A DNA stretch of 50,950 nucleotides from Hyphomicrobiaceae bacterium. GTDB lineage: Bacteria > Pseudomonadota > Alphaproteobacteria > Rhizobiales > Hyphomicrobiaceae. The stretch lies in contig WBUN01000035.1 of the NCBI GenBank assembly GCA_008933705.1, positions 1 to 50,950 on the forward strand. Reading direction: 5' to 3'. The notes under the pieces are model-generated. The model saw only the letters and a list, made by a program, of their open reading frames with translations. It searched no databases and had not been told where the DNA came from. Positions 17,505 to 26,074 of the stretch are shown here, one piece after another; within the stretch, counting starts at the first letter, position 1; the number at the start of each line of letters is the position of its first letter. Position numbers and translations under genes: made by a program.

Positions 17505-17836
17505 CACAGCCTGCGCCTTTGACGCGACCGCAGCTCGAGCGCCTCTGGCGCTGGGAGCGCAACATGATCCGCTACTACGCCATGGCGATGACCCTGATCG
17601 CCGCTGTGGCCGCGGTCGCGGTCGCCTATGGCGACATTCCGTGGGTCCGTCGCTCGATGCTGGCGCTCATCCTGTTGCTGGTGCTGGCCGCCACCATCGT
17701 GCAGTTTCGCGAGAGATGCCCGCGCTGCGGCAGGCGCATCGGCTCGCAATCCCGCCTGCTCTTGCCTGACAAGTGCAAGGGCTGCGGCGTCAAGTTCGAG
17801 CGCCCGCCGAAGCTCGACAGCGAGCTCGACAATTAG
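17501..17836 (+). CDS. Small membrane protein with C-terminal zinc-ribbon-like motif
   Basis: The 111-residue product starts at a GTG overlapping the NlpC/P60 stop codon (GTGA). Two membrane helices (about residues 22-42 and 48-68) are followed by a cytosolic tail. The tail carries two Cys-x2-Cys pairs (RCPRCG and KCKGCG) about 20 residues apart, a likely zinc ribbon. I know no named function. Translational coupling suggests it belongs to the aminopeptidase/NlpC operon. It is convergent with and overlaps by 4 nt the YfhO-like gene. Confidence 0.8.
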   Translation: MTQPAPLTRPQLERLWRWERNMIRYYAMAMTLIAAVAAVAVAYGDIPWVRRSMLALILLLVLAATIVQFRERCPRCGRRIGSQSRLLLPDKCKGCGVKFERPPKLDSELDN

Positions 17837-20223
17837 TGCTGCAGATGGAGCGCCGTCATCGCTGCATCGCGAAGATTGGCGAGCGAGAACGGCCTGAAGC
17901 GGAACACGACCACGTGGCGGCCCTCGGCAATCTCCACGCCGCGGAACAAAACGTTGGTGCGCAGGATGCGCGTCGGCTGGCCATCCACCTCAGCAGTCCA
18001 CCCCGGATAGTAGAGATCGTTGAGCACCAGAATGCCTGGCTGCGCGGTCACCACCTCCACCTCGACGCGATTGTTGTCCCATGAGACGATGCGCGTTCGG
18101 CTTGGCTCTCCACCGGCTCCTGCCAGCCAATAGCGCCGCAGCGGCACCGTCGATCCATCGATCAGTGCCTGATCCTTTCCCGGGTCGACGTGGAACCGGC
18201 CGCTCTTGGTCTGCGCTTCGCTGTCGACAATGACGACCCGCGCCGTGAATTTCACGCGCGGACGCATGCCTTGCAGGCGGTATATCCACACCCGCGGGCC
18301 TGCCAGCAGCACGTCGGCAACGGGCCGCCGCGCAAGGTGTGGCACCTCCTCGACGGGTCGGCCGAGGACGACGTACTCGAGACCCAGCTCCCGCGCCAAT
18401 GCGCAATCGTAGCCGTCGAACGACGCAGGAAACAGCCGTTGATCGACCAGATACGTGGTCTCTCCGGGAGAAACCAGGCGATCGTAGCCGCCGAGGCGCA
18501 GCGGATTGTAGCCGTTGGTGGCCTCCAGGCCCTGCACCATCGCGAGGTTCTGCCAGGAGCCGCTCACGCCGACGACCTCGATGCGCGGCCTCTGCCCTTG
18601 CGCATGGCGCGCCTTGATCTCTCGCTTCAGGATGGCGAGGGCCTGCGCGTCGTCGCCCTTCGGCTCCTGCAGCACCGCGTAGTAGCCCGGCTTCTCGGCA
18701 TTGAGGCTCGATGCCGTGTTGAACCAGACGAGCTCGCCCGCGGCGATGGCTGCGATGCCCATCGCGGCCATGCTCCGCGCCTGCCCCGTGCGGGCACGGG
18801 CAAGCAGGAGGATGACGAGCACGGCGATGGGCACGACCTTCAGCACCTCGATCAGCGACGACCAGCCGCGGTGCGATTTCTCCGAGAACGCTACCGCCCA
18901 CGCCACGATGCCGAGCGCCGCGGCGGCGACTGCCGCAACGCGCCATGCCGGCACGCGTGGGATGCCCTCGCGGACATAGTCGGCGAGCAGGCGGCCGGCC
19001 AGAAGCGCAAGGGCGGCGATCACGATAAAGGCGCCGTCAATGGGCCGTCGGAACAGATGTATTCCCGGCACATACTCGAACGACAGGCTGTAGAGCGGCG
19101 AGTAGCGACCAAGCGTGTAGAGCATGGCGACGACCAGCACACCGGTCATCAAGCGGCTTCCGCGCCGGAGCAGCCGTCCGCCGACGACGCCGAACCACAG
19201 CAGGACGGTCGTCGAGGCGAGACCGATGAAGAGGTAGTTGAACGATCGATCGGTCGCGCCGACCGCAGGCAGCGTGTCGTAGTTGGGGCCCCAATAGTCC
19301 AATGTGGATTCGAGCGATCCGAAGATGTTCGCGACCGCCAGGGACGCCAGATTTGCCGGATAGAGGGACGCTTCCAGCGATGCTTCGAGCTGCACCTCGG
19401 GCCGATTCGAGAGCGCCGCGAACTGCAGGGTGAGCAGCAAAGGCAGGATGAGCAGCGCCACGCCCACGCCGACCATCGTCAGCAGCACGGCGCGGCGCTC
19501 GCGCACATAGTCCAGCCTGTCGGCGGCCGTCGCGATCATCCCGCCGAGCACAGCGACCAGAACGAAGCACAGCAGCAGGGCTTCGTGATTGCGGCCGAGC
19601 GCCAGCACCGCGGCAACGATGCCGAAGGCGGCTGCGAGGAACACCGAGCGGCGCTGCAGGGCCGTCAGCAGCAGCAGGAACGCGATCGGGAACATCGCGT
19701 AGCTGAGGATCATGCCCGTGTGCTGCAGCCGTCCCGAGGCAGGGCCGCCCAGCATGAAGATTGCAGCCGCCAGCACCGAGGCTGCCGCGGGCCATCCTGC
19801 GCGCCAGCCGAGGGCACCGACGGCGAGTGCTCCCCCCAGCAGATGCGCGTAGACGAGCAGATCGAACGTCCGGATGGATGGTGCCGGATCAAAGAGGGCC
19901 CACAACACGAAGGCCGGCGCGAAGATCAGCGACTGCGGATCGGCTACGCTTGGATGGCCGCCATAGTGGTACGGGTTCCAGAACGGAGCCTGACCCGAAT
20001 GGATCGAGGAGGCGAGAAAACGGAAGAAGGCATAGAACTGATTTTTTGCATCCCAAGGCACCACCGTATCGGTGATGACCCAACGGCTCGCCGCCACGAC
20101 CCATATCGCCGCTATGACGGCGAGCACGAGCATCAGGCGTTGGAATCCCGCGCGCTCGTTCGAGCCCCGTGCGCCGGGACGAGATGATGACAGCGGATCG
20201 AGCACCGACGGCCTTTCTGGCAT
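17833..20223 (-). CDS. YfhO-like polytopic membrane protein
   Basis: This 796-residue inner-membrane protein has about 12 hydrophobic helices in the first ~500 residues and a large soluble C-terminal domain (~540-790). The early extracytoplasmic loop FWNPYHYGGHPSVADPQ matches the YfhO/GT-C-like membrane family (in Gram-positives YfhO glycosylates lipoteichoic acid). The C-terminal VLNDLYYPGWTAEVDGQP is a YfhO-type beta-rich signature. A glycosyltransferase-like role using a polyprenyl-linked sugar is inferred only from family resemblance. Start at the ATG 20223 has a weak ribosome-binding site. No other polysaccharide genes adjoin it. Confidence 0.85.
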   Translation of the reverse strand: MPERPSVLDPLSSSRPGARGSNERAGFQRLMLVLAVIAAIWVVAASRWVITDTVVPWDAKNQFYAFFRFLASSIHSGQAPFWNPYHYGGHPSVADPQSLIFAPAFVLWALFDPAPSIRTFDLLVYAHLLGGALAVGALGWRAGWPAAASVLAAAIFMLGGPASGRLQHTGMILSYAMFPIAFLLLLTALQRRSVFLAAAFGIVAAVLALGRNHEALLLCFVLVAVLGGMIATAADRLDYVRERRAVLLTMVGVGVALLILPLLLTLQFAALSNRPEVQLEASLEASLYPANLASLAVANIFGSLESTLDYWGPNYDTLPAVGATDRSFNYLFIGLASTTVLLWFGVVGGRLLRRGSRLMTGVLVVAMLYTLGRYSPLYSLSFEYVPGIHLFRRPIDGAFIVIAALALLAGRLLADYVREGIPRVPAWRVAAVAAAALGIVAWAVAFSEKSHRGWSSLIEVLKVVPIAVLVILLLARARTGQARSMAAMGIAAIAAGELVWFNTASSLNAEKPGYYAVLQEPKGDDAQALAILKREIKARHAQGQRPRIEVVGVSGSWQNLAMVQGLEATNGYNPLRLGGYDRLVSPGETTYLVDQRLFPASFDGYDCALARELGLEYVVLGRPVEEVPHLARRPVADVLLAGPRVWIYRLQGMRPRVKFTARVVIVDSEAQTKSGRFHVDPGKDQALIDGSTVPLRRYWLAGAGGEPSRTRIVSWDNNRVEVEVVTAQPGILVLNDLYYPGWTAEVDGQPTRILRTNVLFRGVEIAEGRHVVVFRFRPFSLANLRDAAMTALHLQH

Positions 20224-20483
20224 GCCGAAGCGATGAGATTCTCAGTATTGGGCAGGTGCTTCCCCGGGCGGACATGCTACGCTGCAGACAACGCCGGCTC
20301 AATCACCGATTCACAGCTAACGACACGCTACAGAGTCTTTTGAGCATCCGGATGGAATGCACGCGGGCGTCGTGCACGGACCGATTGCCAATACATCGCG
20401 TCTGCTCCTACAGTCCCAAGGGCTTCAAGCCCGTATGGTCCGCCTCTGCGTCGAAAATGCTGCAGTGCAAAAAGGAGGACGTC

Positions 20484-20693
20484 ATGGCAGAAAGCGTCTA
20501 CAAAATCGTCGAGATCGTCGGTACCAGCCCGACCTCCTGGGAGAAGGCTGCCGCTGCAGCCGTCGAGCGGGCCGCTCAAACGCTGCGGGATTTGCGCATC
20601 GCCGAGGTTTCGCAGCAGGACATCGTCATCACCGACGGCAAGATCGAGGCCTACCGCGTCCGGCTGAAGCTCTCGTTCAAGTACGAGGATTAG
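20484..20693 (+). CDS. Dodecin family protein (variant lacking the flavin-stacking Trp)
   Basis: This 69-residue protein matches the dodecin fold in full: a beta-alpha-beta-beta chain that forms hollow dodecamers in the cytoplasm. A near-perfect AAAGGAGG precedes the ATG. In classical flavin-binding dodecins the segment LRW...EV...Q supplies a stacking Trp and a Gln. Here the Trp position is Ile39 (DLRIAEVSQQD) while the Gln region is kept (Q44-Q45). Flavin binding in the classical mode is therefore doubtful, although this variant seems common among proteobacteria. The 260-bp gap upstream holds its promoter region but no gene that I can see. Confidence 0.93.
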   Translation: MAESVYKIVEIVGTSPTSWEKAAAAAVERAAQTLRDLRIAEVSQQDIVITDGKIEAYRVRLKLSFKYED

Positions 20694-20725
20694 GCGCAAG
20701 GACGTGACGGGCACCGGGCAACGCG

Positions 20726-20746
20726 CAGCCGGCCACATGCCGGCTG
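20726..20746 (+). terminator. Candidate terminator hairpin after the dodecin gene
   Basis: An 8-bp perfect stem (20726-20733 with 20739-20746, loop CACAT) lies 33 nt after the dodecin stop and 24 nt before the end of the convergent fumarase beta gene. There is no T-run on the plus strand, so termination efficiency is uncertain. Confidence 0.45.
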
Positions 20747-20770
20747 TCTCGTGCGTGCCCGCTTGCGGCG

Positions 20771-21448
20771 TCAGATGACCTCGTCGGTCTTCTTGTCGGT
20801 CTCACCATAGCGGCGCAGCGTCGCCGGCTTGGTGCCGGCATAAAGCTCGTCGATATGCGGCGCGATCTTGGCGTTCTCGCGCTCGAACAGTGAATTGCCG
20901 GCAAGGTCGCCGTCGACGATGAAGGGCCCGAAGTTCTCCACCTCGAGCACCCATATGGCCTGTGCGAGCCCCAGATCCTCCACCCAATAGGTGCCGACCA
21001 CCCGCTTGATGCCGCGCCCCAGCAGCGCGCCGGTGCCGTAGCCGACGGTGGTGAGATAGATGGCGTTGTGCGGCACGAAATCACGCTTGTAGATCTCCCC
21101 CGTCATGCCGCCCTTGCCGATGATGATGTTGCAGCGGGACAGCTTGAACCAGCCGTCGAGCCACTTGGCGAAGCGGAACGAGGCGGTGGCCGTCACCGCC
21201 CCGACCGTGGCGCTGCCATCGGGATTGAGGGTGGCGGCGGGCGAGCAATGGAAGTTGGCAAAGCCCAGCTCCTCCGGTGCCGCCGGCAAGCCTGCTCCTT
21301 CCTCGACCGCCTTCTTGTAGACGCCCTCGCGGGCCGTATAGACGCGCCCGGTGAGGTAGACCACCGTGCCGATCTCGAGCTTGGCCAGATCCTCGGTCGT
21401 GGCGGGCAGCCGCAGATGCACGGTCTTGAGCTTCGGCGCCGTGGTCAT
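20771..21448 (-). CDS. Class I fumarate hydratase / tartrate dehydratase beta subunit
   Basis: This 225-residue protein is equivalent to the C-terminal half of class I fumarase and to TtdB. With an alpha subunit it hydrates fumarate to malate or dehydrates L-tartrate. Typical segments are LTGRVYTAREGVYKK at the N-terminus, GKGGMTGEIYKRDF in the middle and AIWVLEVENFGPFIVDGD near the C-terminus. The candidate alpha subunit is encoded at 23255-24217, separated by two other genes. The ATG at 21448 follows GAGGAG. An inverted-repeat element separates it from the alcohol dehydrogenase gene. Confidence 0.9.
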   Translation of the reverse strand: MTTAPKLKTVHLRLPATTEDLAKLEIGTVVYLTGRVYTAREGVYKKAVEEGAGLPAAPEELGFANFHCSPAATLNPDGSATVGAVTATASFRFAKWLDGWFKLSRCNIIIGKGGMTGEIYKRDFVPHNAIYLTTVGYGTGALLGRGIKRVVGTYWVEDLGLAQAIWVLEVENFGPFIVDGDLAGNSLFERENAKIAPHIDELYAGTKPATLRRYGETDKKTDEVI

Positions 21449-21466
21449 CGATACATTCTCCTCATC

Positions 21467-21497
21467 TCCCTCTCCCCATGACGGATGGGGAGAGGGA
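21467..21497. repeat. Short palindromic intergenic element
   Basis: Perfect 12-bp arms (21467-21478 and 21486-21497) rich in CTCTCCCC/GGGGAGAG enclose a 7-nt loop between the alcohol dehydrogenase and fumarase beta genes. A related GGGGAGAGGGAACG sequence recurs in the gap near 26910, so this is probably a member of a dispersed palindromic family. It could also attenuate read-through into the fumarase gene. Confidence 0.7.
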
Positions 21498-21501
21498 ACC
21501 G

Positions 21502-22599
21502 TCAGTTGAACACAATGACGCCGCGGGCCACCTGCCCCGTCGTCAACAGCTTGAAGCCTTCGTTGATCTCTTCGAACTTGTAGGTCCGGCTGATCAGCGC
21601 ATCGAGGTTGATGCGCTTGTCCATGTCGAGATCGGCCAGCACGCCGAAGTCGACCGGCGGCCGGATCGAGCCGTAATAGGTGCCGGTCAGCTTCTTCTCT
21701 GCAAACACCATCTGGAATGGATTGATGGAGGCACGATCGGTGAACGCCGGCATGCCCACCAGCACCGCATGGCCGCCCGGCGCGATCGCCTCGACGCAAG
21801 TTACCGCCGTCTGTGCGCCGCCGATGGCATCGAAGGCGTAGTCGACGCCCAAGCCGCCGGTCAGCTCCTGCACCCGCTTCACCGTATCTTCCTTCTTGGC
21901 GTTGATGGTGTGGGTGGCGCCGAACTCGCGCGCATAGCCAAGCTTGTTGTCGAGCAGGTCGCAGGCGATGATGGTCTTGGCGCCGGCGAGCCTGGCCCCC
22001 TGCACGACATTGAGCCCGACGCCGCCGCAGCCGACCACGAGCACCGACGAGCCGGCTTCGACCTTGGCGTGGCGGATCGCGGCGCCGACCCCCGTAGCCA
22101 CGCTGCAGCCGATGATGGCCGCGTGCGTCCACGGCAGGTCCTTGCGCACGGAGACGACCTGCTCGGCCGGGCATACGACGTACTCCGAGAAGGTGCCGAT
22201 GCGCGCCATCTGGTTGACCGGCTCGCCGTTCAGCTTCACGCGCGCCGTGCCGTCGTGCATGAGCCAGCGGGGGCTATCGTTGTGCCCCGTGCAGATGACG
22301 GAGCGGCCGCTGGCGCAGTAGCGGCAGTGACCGCAGTTGGGGCGGAACGAGAAGATGACGTGGTCGCCCTTCTTCACGTTGCTGACGCCCGGCCCCAGCT
22401 CGACCACGACGCCGGCAGCCTCGTGGCCCAGCACCATCGGCAGCGGCAGAGGCCAGTCACCGTTCATGATGTGGTAGTCGGAAAGGCAGACGCCCGCGGC
22501 CTTGACCTGAACACGCACCTCGCCCGATTTCGGGCCCTCCTGCTCGAGATCGAGGATCTGCAGCGGCTTGTTGACTTCGGTCAGGACTGCGGCACGCAT
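21502..22599 (-). CDS. Zinc-dependent alcohol dehydrogenase family protein
   Basis: This 365-residue medium-chain dehydrogenase oxidises an alcohol with NAD(P)+. Catalytic zinc ligands C38 and H59-E60 (GHEAAG) are present. The structural zinc lobe has C89, C92, C95 and C103. The Rossmann motif is VLVVGCGGVGLNVV. The domain order resembles class III-like/MDR dehydrogenases; substrate unknown. The ATG at 22599 is chosen because AGGGGAG lies upstream and the conserved N-terminus (MRAAVLTEVNKP) starts there. Located between the fumarase subunit genes on the same strand, it may oxidise a hydroxyacid or alcohol that feeds the pathway. Confidence 0.92.
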   Translation of the reverse strand: MRAAVLTEVNKPLQILDLEQEGPKSGEVRVQVKAAGVCLSDYHIMNGDWPLPLPMVLGHEAAGVVVELGPGVSNVKKGDHVIFSFRPNCGHCRYCASGRSVICTGHNDSPRWLMHDGTARVKLNGEPVNQMARIGTFSEYVVCPAEQVVSVRKDLPWTHAAIIGCSVATGVGAAIRHAKVEAGSSVLVVGCGGVGLNVVQGARLAGAKTIIACDLLDNKLGYAREFGATHTINAKKEDTVKRVQELTGGLGVDYAFDAIGGAQTAVTCVEAIAPGGHAVLVGMPAFTDRASINPFQMVFAEKKLTGTYYGSIRPPVDFGVLADLDMDKRINLDALISRTYKFEEINEGFKLLTTGQVARGVIVFN

Positions 22600-22784
22600 G
22601 GCGTCTACTCCCCTATGAGCAATGAAGACCCTTTTGCGGGCAGCTTCGCGCGAAGTAGGCACGGTGGCAACGGCATTGATGAGCCCGCCGGCGGCGGTGC
22701 AGCCCGGCGCGGCTGGACGCACACGTGCGTCGAGCGATAGACTCTTGCGGCCGAGGTACCAAGTGCCATGGGGGGCTCGAAATC

Positions 22785-23234
22785 ATGCTTTCACTGAAGC
22801 AACAGCTGGCTGCATTGCCGCTCCTCGTTCTCGTGACCGCTGCCGGCGCAGCTCTTGCGCCCAGGTCGGCTGCCGCCGACGGAGCCTTGGCAATTGGCGT
22901 TGCGCCGAAGGGCGCGCAAGACGGCTTCGTCTACGCCTTCAACGACAGACGTGCGTCCGTGCGGGAGGCCGAAGAGGATGCGCTGAGGAGCTGCCGCACG
23001 AGCAAGCACGGCAACGAAGCCGCGCGCAAGCTCTGCCGGGTGGTCGCCACGTTCCAGGGCGAGTGCGTTGCGATCGCCATGGACCCGAAGAACGGCACGC
23101 CCGGCGTCGGCTGGGCCATCGGGCCGAGCCTCAAGACCGCCGAGGATCGTGCGCTTGCCCAATGCGAGGTGACCGCCGGACCCGACCGCAGCGGTTTCTG
23201 CAAGATCGACAAGAGCAAGTGTGATCAGAGGTAG
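22785..23234 (+). CDS. DUF4189-type secreted protein
   Basis: This 149-residue protein has a signal peptide (MLSLKQQLAALPLLVLVTAAG, cleavage near APRSAAA) and a mature domain with repeated GVGWAIGPS / AIGVAPK and EAEEDALRSC segments and paired cysteines. The pattern fits the DUF4189 family of small disulfide-bearing periplasmic proteins; role unknown. It is the only plus-strand gene inside an otherwise minus-strand metabolic cluster and separates the fumarase alpha gene from the dehydrogenase. Confidence 0.82.
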   Translation: MLSLKQQLAALPLLVLVTAAGAALAPRSAAADGALAIGVAPKGAQDGFVYAFNDRRASVREAEEDALRSCRTSKHGNEAARKLCRVVATFQGECVAIAMDPKNGTPGVGWAIGPSLKTAEDRALAQCEVTAGPDRSGFCKIDKSKCDQR

Positions 23235-23254
23235 AGGCAGAGACCTCTGACGCG

Positions 23255-24217
23255 TCATTCCGCAGCCTCCACTTTCTTCGCGGGCTCCCAGTCGACGCTG
23301 GCGCGGCGCATGTAGTCCGTGAACCATTGGGGATCGGTGCGGAACTCGGCGCGCCCGTCCGCATAGACGCGGGCGGTTGCTCTCCGCGACGAGAGGCAGA
23401 ACATGTGCACGCTCATCGGCATGCCCCCGGTGTGGCAGTAGCCGACCTCGATGTGGCAGGCGACCACCATCGATGAGCCCATGAACCCCATGGCGCCCAT
23501 GCCGATATTGTTGCCGAGATCCTTGAGCTCGGCCTCGAGCGCGGCGATCTTCGGATCGGGGTTGCGTGAGCCGACGGTGCGCAGGCAGGAAGCCTGCTTG
23601 CCGAGCACCATGCAGATGTCTTTCGAGCCGCCCAAGCCCACCCCGACGATCGCCGGCTGGCAGGCCAGCCCGCGGCGTCCGAAGGCGATGAGCGTATCGA
23701 GATAGAAGCGGCGGATGCCATCGATGCCGTCGCCCGGGAACAGCATGCGGTAGTCCGAGCCGAACAGCCCGCCCTTGTGCACGGTCGTCAGGTCGACCCA
23801 GTCACCCTCGGGATGGAACGAGTATTCGATCTCGGGCGCGCCGATGCCGCAGTTGTTGTTGTGGTCCGTACGCCAGAGCGGGTGCACGCGGTTGGGCCGC
23901 AGCGGCACGTCGTGCGTGGCAGTGGCGGTCGCACGGCGCAGGGCGGTCTCCAGCGCCACCGGCCCGCCCTCGATGCGCGCCTCGTTGCCCATCTTCACGT
24001 ACCAGCGCGGCACGCCCGTATCACCGCACATGGCGCGGCGGTCTTCCTTGGCCGCCTCGTAGTTCTCGAGCATGGCCTGGAGGACGAAGGCCGAGAGATC
24101 GCCCTTCTCGGTGTCGGCGCACTTGCGCAAGCCCGCGAGATAGTCCTCGGGGATCTCGATGGCGGCCTTGGCCATCAGCTCCTCGGCCGTCTTCTGCAGG
24201 GACGCGATGGGGATCAT
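23255..24217 (-). CDS. Class I fumarate hydratase / tartrate dehydratase alpha subunit
   Basis: This 320-residue protein is equivalent to the N-terminal half of class I fumarase and to TtdA, which binds the catalytic [4Fe-4S] cluster. Conserved segments are RAMCGDTGVPRW, HNNNCGIGAPEIEY and VGVGLGGSKDICMV; the cysteines in these are likely cluster ligands. The beta subunit lies at 20771-21448. AGGAGCGAG precedes the ATG at 24217. It is downstream of the succinate dehydrogenase-like flavoprotein gene with a palindromic repeat in the gap, so it would act on fumarate produced there. Confidence 0.92.
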   Translation of the reverse strand: MIPIASLQKTAEELMAKAAIEIPEDYLAGLRKCADTEKGDLSAFVLQAMLENYEAAKEDRRAMCGDTGVPRWYVKMGNEARIEGGPVALETALRRATATATHDVPLRPNRVHPLWRTDHNNNCGIGAPEIEYSFHPEGDWVDLTTVHKGGLFGSDYRMLFPGDGIDGIRRFYLDTLIAFGRRGLACQPAIVGVGLGGSKDICMVLGKQASCLRTVGSRNPDPKIAALEAELKDLGNNIGMGAMGFMGSSMVVACHIEVGYCHTGGMPMSVHMFCLSSRRATARVYADGRAEFRTDPQWFTDYMRRASVDWEPAKKVEAAE

Positions 24218-24230
24218 TGGGCTCGCTCCT

Positions 24231-24332
24231 TGTCATGCCGGCCTCGGGTGTCAGCCCGAGTGCCGGGACCCAGGGCAACAGACGCGGCTCCCGGATCCCG
24301 GACACTTCGCTTCGCGAAGCTCCGGGATGACA
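24231..24332. repeat. Palindromic intergenic repeat
   Basis: The gap between the flavoprotein and fumarase alpha genes is almost entirely a nested inverted repeat. The outer ends TGTCATGCCGG and CCGGGATGACA pair, an inner CTCGGGTGTCAGCCCGAG forms a hairpin, and the right side carries the perfect palindrome GCTTCGCGAAGC (24309-24320). Such GGATGACA-ended elements are a common dispersed intergenic family in Hyphomicrobiales genomes. Confidence 0.8.
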
Positions 24333-24338
24333 ATGTCT

Positions 24339-26063
24339 TCACTCTGCCGCCTCCTTGAGCAGGCTCTCGCCCGGCCTCACGATGGTGAATTGCACGGGTT
24401 GATCGCTGATCTCCAGCCGGCCGCCCCGCTGCCGCGCAACCGTGAACGTCGAGGTCGCAAGATCGCCGGCCTCGGGGAAGTCCTCGCGGTAGTGCGCGCC
24501 ACGGCTGTTCTCGCGCTTCAGCGCAGCGCCGGTGATCACCTTGGAGATCTCGATCAGGCTGCGCAGGTTGAGCCAGTCGTGCCACGTCAGGTTGAAGGCC
24601 CGGTCGCCGTCCGGCACGCCGGTCGCCAGCAGCTCGTCCTCGATGGCGCCGAGCTTGTCGAGGCCGCGCGCCAGCCCGGCCGCGTTGCGGATGACGCCGA
24701 CATCGTCCCACATGATGTCCAGCAGGCGCTCGCGCAAGCGATTGAGGTCGCCAGCCTTGGCCGTCAGGGGAAGCTGCGCCCGCACCAGCTCGGCGCCCAG
24801 GATATCCTCGTCGGGCTCCCCAGAGGCAGGGTTCCTCGCCACCCAGGCGGCCATCGTCTCGCCGGCGATGCCGCCGAATACCGTCGAGTTGGCGACGCCA
24901 TTGCCGCCCAGCCGGTTGGCGCCATGCGCGCCGCCCGAGTCCTCGCCCGCCACGAACAGGCCCGGGAGACCGGTCGCGGTGTCGACATCGCACACCACGC
25001 CGCCCATGAAGTAGTGGGCCGTCGGCACCACCTCGACGAGACCGCCCGCCAGATCGAAACCGCAGTCGGCGCAGCGCTCGACCATGCCCTTGAACTGCTT
25101 GGCGACCTTCTCGGGCCCGAGGTGGCCCATCTTGATGTAGACGCCGCCGTTCGGCGTCGTGCGGCCGGCGCGCATCTCGGCGTAGATCGCGCGGGAGACG
25201 ACATCGCGCGTGGCGCGCTCGAGCTTGGGGTCATAGTCGGCCATGAAGCGCCGCTGCGCCCCGTCCAACAGGTGCCCGCCGGCGCCGCGCAGGCCTTCCT
25301 CCAGCACCGTGCCTGTCATGCGCGTGTCGACGCCAGCCAGCAGGCCGGTGGGGTGAAACTGCACCATCTCCATGTCGCGCAGCGGCACGCCAGCGCGCAG
25401 CGCCATGGCGAGGCCGTCCATGCTCTTGTCGCCGGAGGGCGTGTGATAGCGGTACATGGTGGGGCCGCCGCCGGTGGCGAGCAGAACCGCCTTGGCCTCC
25501 ACGAAGCGGAACAGGCCGGTGCGGATGTCGATCATCAGCACGCCCGACAATGACGCCCCATCGCGCGCCGGGATGAGCGCGACGGCGCGATGCTCCTCCA
25601 GCCGCCGCACAGGCCGCGCCCACACCTGCTCCATCAGACGGTTGATGATCTCGATGCCGGTCAGGTCGCCCTTGTGCACCGTGCGGTCGAAGGTCTGTCC
25701 GGCGAAGGCCTTGCCGTGCAGCGTGCCGTCGGCGTTGCGGTCGAAAAAGCAGCCGATCTCGTTCTCGAGCTCGCGCACGCGTTCCACCGCCGTGGTCACC
25801 AGCTTCCAGGCCATATCCTGGTTGGGCAGCCACTTGCCGCCCTCGATGGTGTCCATGAAGTGGCGCTCGACGGAGTCGCCCGGATTGAGCGCCACGTTGT
25901 AGCCGCCCTGCACCATGCGCGTGCAGCCGCACTTGCCGAGCAGGCCCTTGGTCGCCAGCGTGACTTGCAGCGACGGATTTGCCTGATGCGCATGCAGCGC
26001 CGCGAACAGGCCGGCGCCGCCGGAGCCGAGGATCAGAATGTCGGTCTTGAAGCGCTCGAGCAT
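24339..26063 (-). CDS. Succinate dehydrogenase/fumarate reductase-like flavoprotein subunit
   Basis: This 574-residue FAD protein interconverts succinate (or a related dicarboxylate) and fumarate. The N-terminal dinucleotide motif is LILGSGGAGLFAAL. Capping-domain and active-site signatures include QFHPTGLLAG, RGAGGHLLDG, AHYFMGGVVCD and HGANRLGGNGV. In canonical SdhA a His two residues after Ser in the SHTxxAQGG motif carries the covalent flavin. The equivalent here is C47 (GCTRMVQGG), so the usual histidyl-FAD link cannot form. The flanking genes encode two cytochrome b-like anchors and an iron-sulfur subunit, so the full complex is present. The start ATG at 26063 is 11 nt after the anchor gene. 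Confidence 0.88.
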   Translation of the reverse strand: MLERFKTDILILGSGGAGLFAALHAHQANPSLQVTLATKGLLGKCGCTRMVQGGYNVALNPGDSVERHFMDTIEGGKWLPNQDMAWKLVTTAVERVRELENEIGCFFDRNADGTLHGKAFAGQTFDRTVHKGDLTGIEIINRLMEQVWARPVRRLEEHRAVALIPARDGASLSGVLMIDIRTGLFRFVEAKAVLLATGGGPTMYRYHTPSGDKSMDGLAMALRAGVPLRDMEMVQFHPTGLLAGVDTRMTGTVLEEGLRGAGGHLLDGAQRRFMADYDPKLERATRDVVSRAIYAEMRAGRTTPNGGVYIKMGHLGPEKVAKQFKGMVERCADCGFDLAGGLVEVVPTAHYFMGGVVCDVDTATGLPGLFVAGEDSGGAHGANRLGGNGVANSTVFGGIAGETMAAWVARNPASGEPDEDILGAELVRAQLPLTAKAGDLNRLRERLLDIMWDDVGVIRNAAGLARGLDKLGAIEDELLATGVPDGDRAFNLTWHDWLNLRSLIEISKVITGAALKRENSRGAHYREDFPEAGDLATSTFTVARQRGGRLEISDQPVQFTIVRPGESLLKEAAE

Positions 26064-26074
26064 CGATTCGGATC

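Noticed and set aside
18190-20187. A 660-residue plus-strand frame opposite the YfhO-like gene
   Set aside because: The product is a high-charge antisense shadow (Gln/Arg/Glu-rich); the minus-strand frame shows ordered membrane helices and a YfhO signature.
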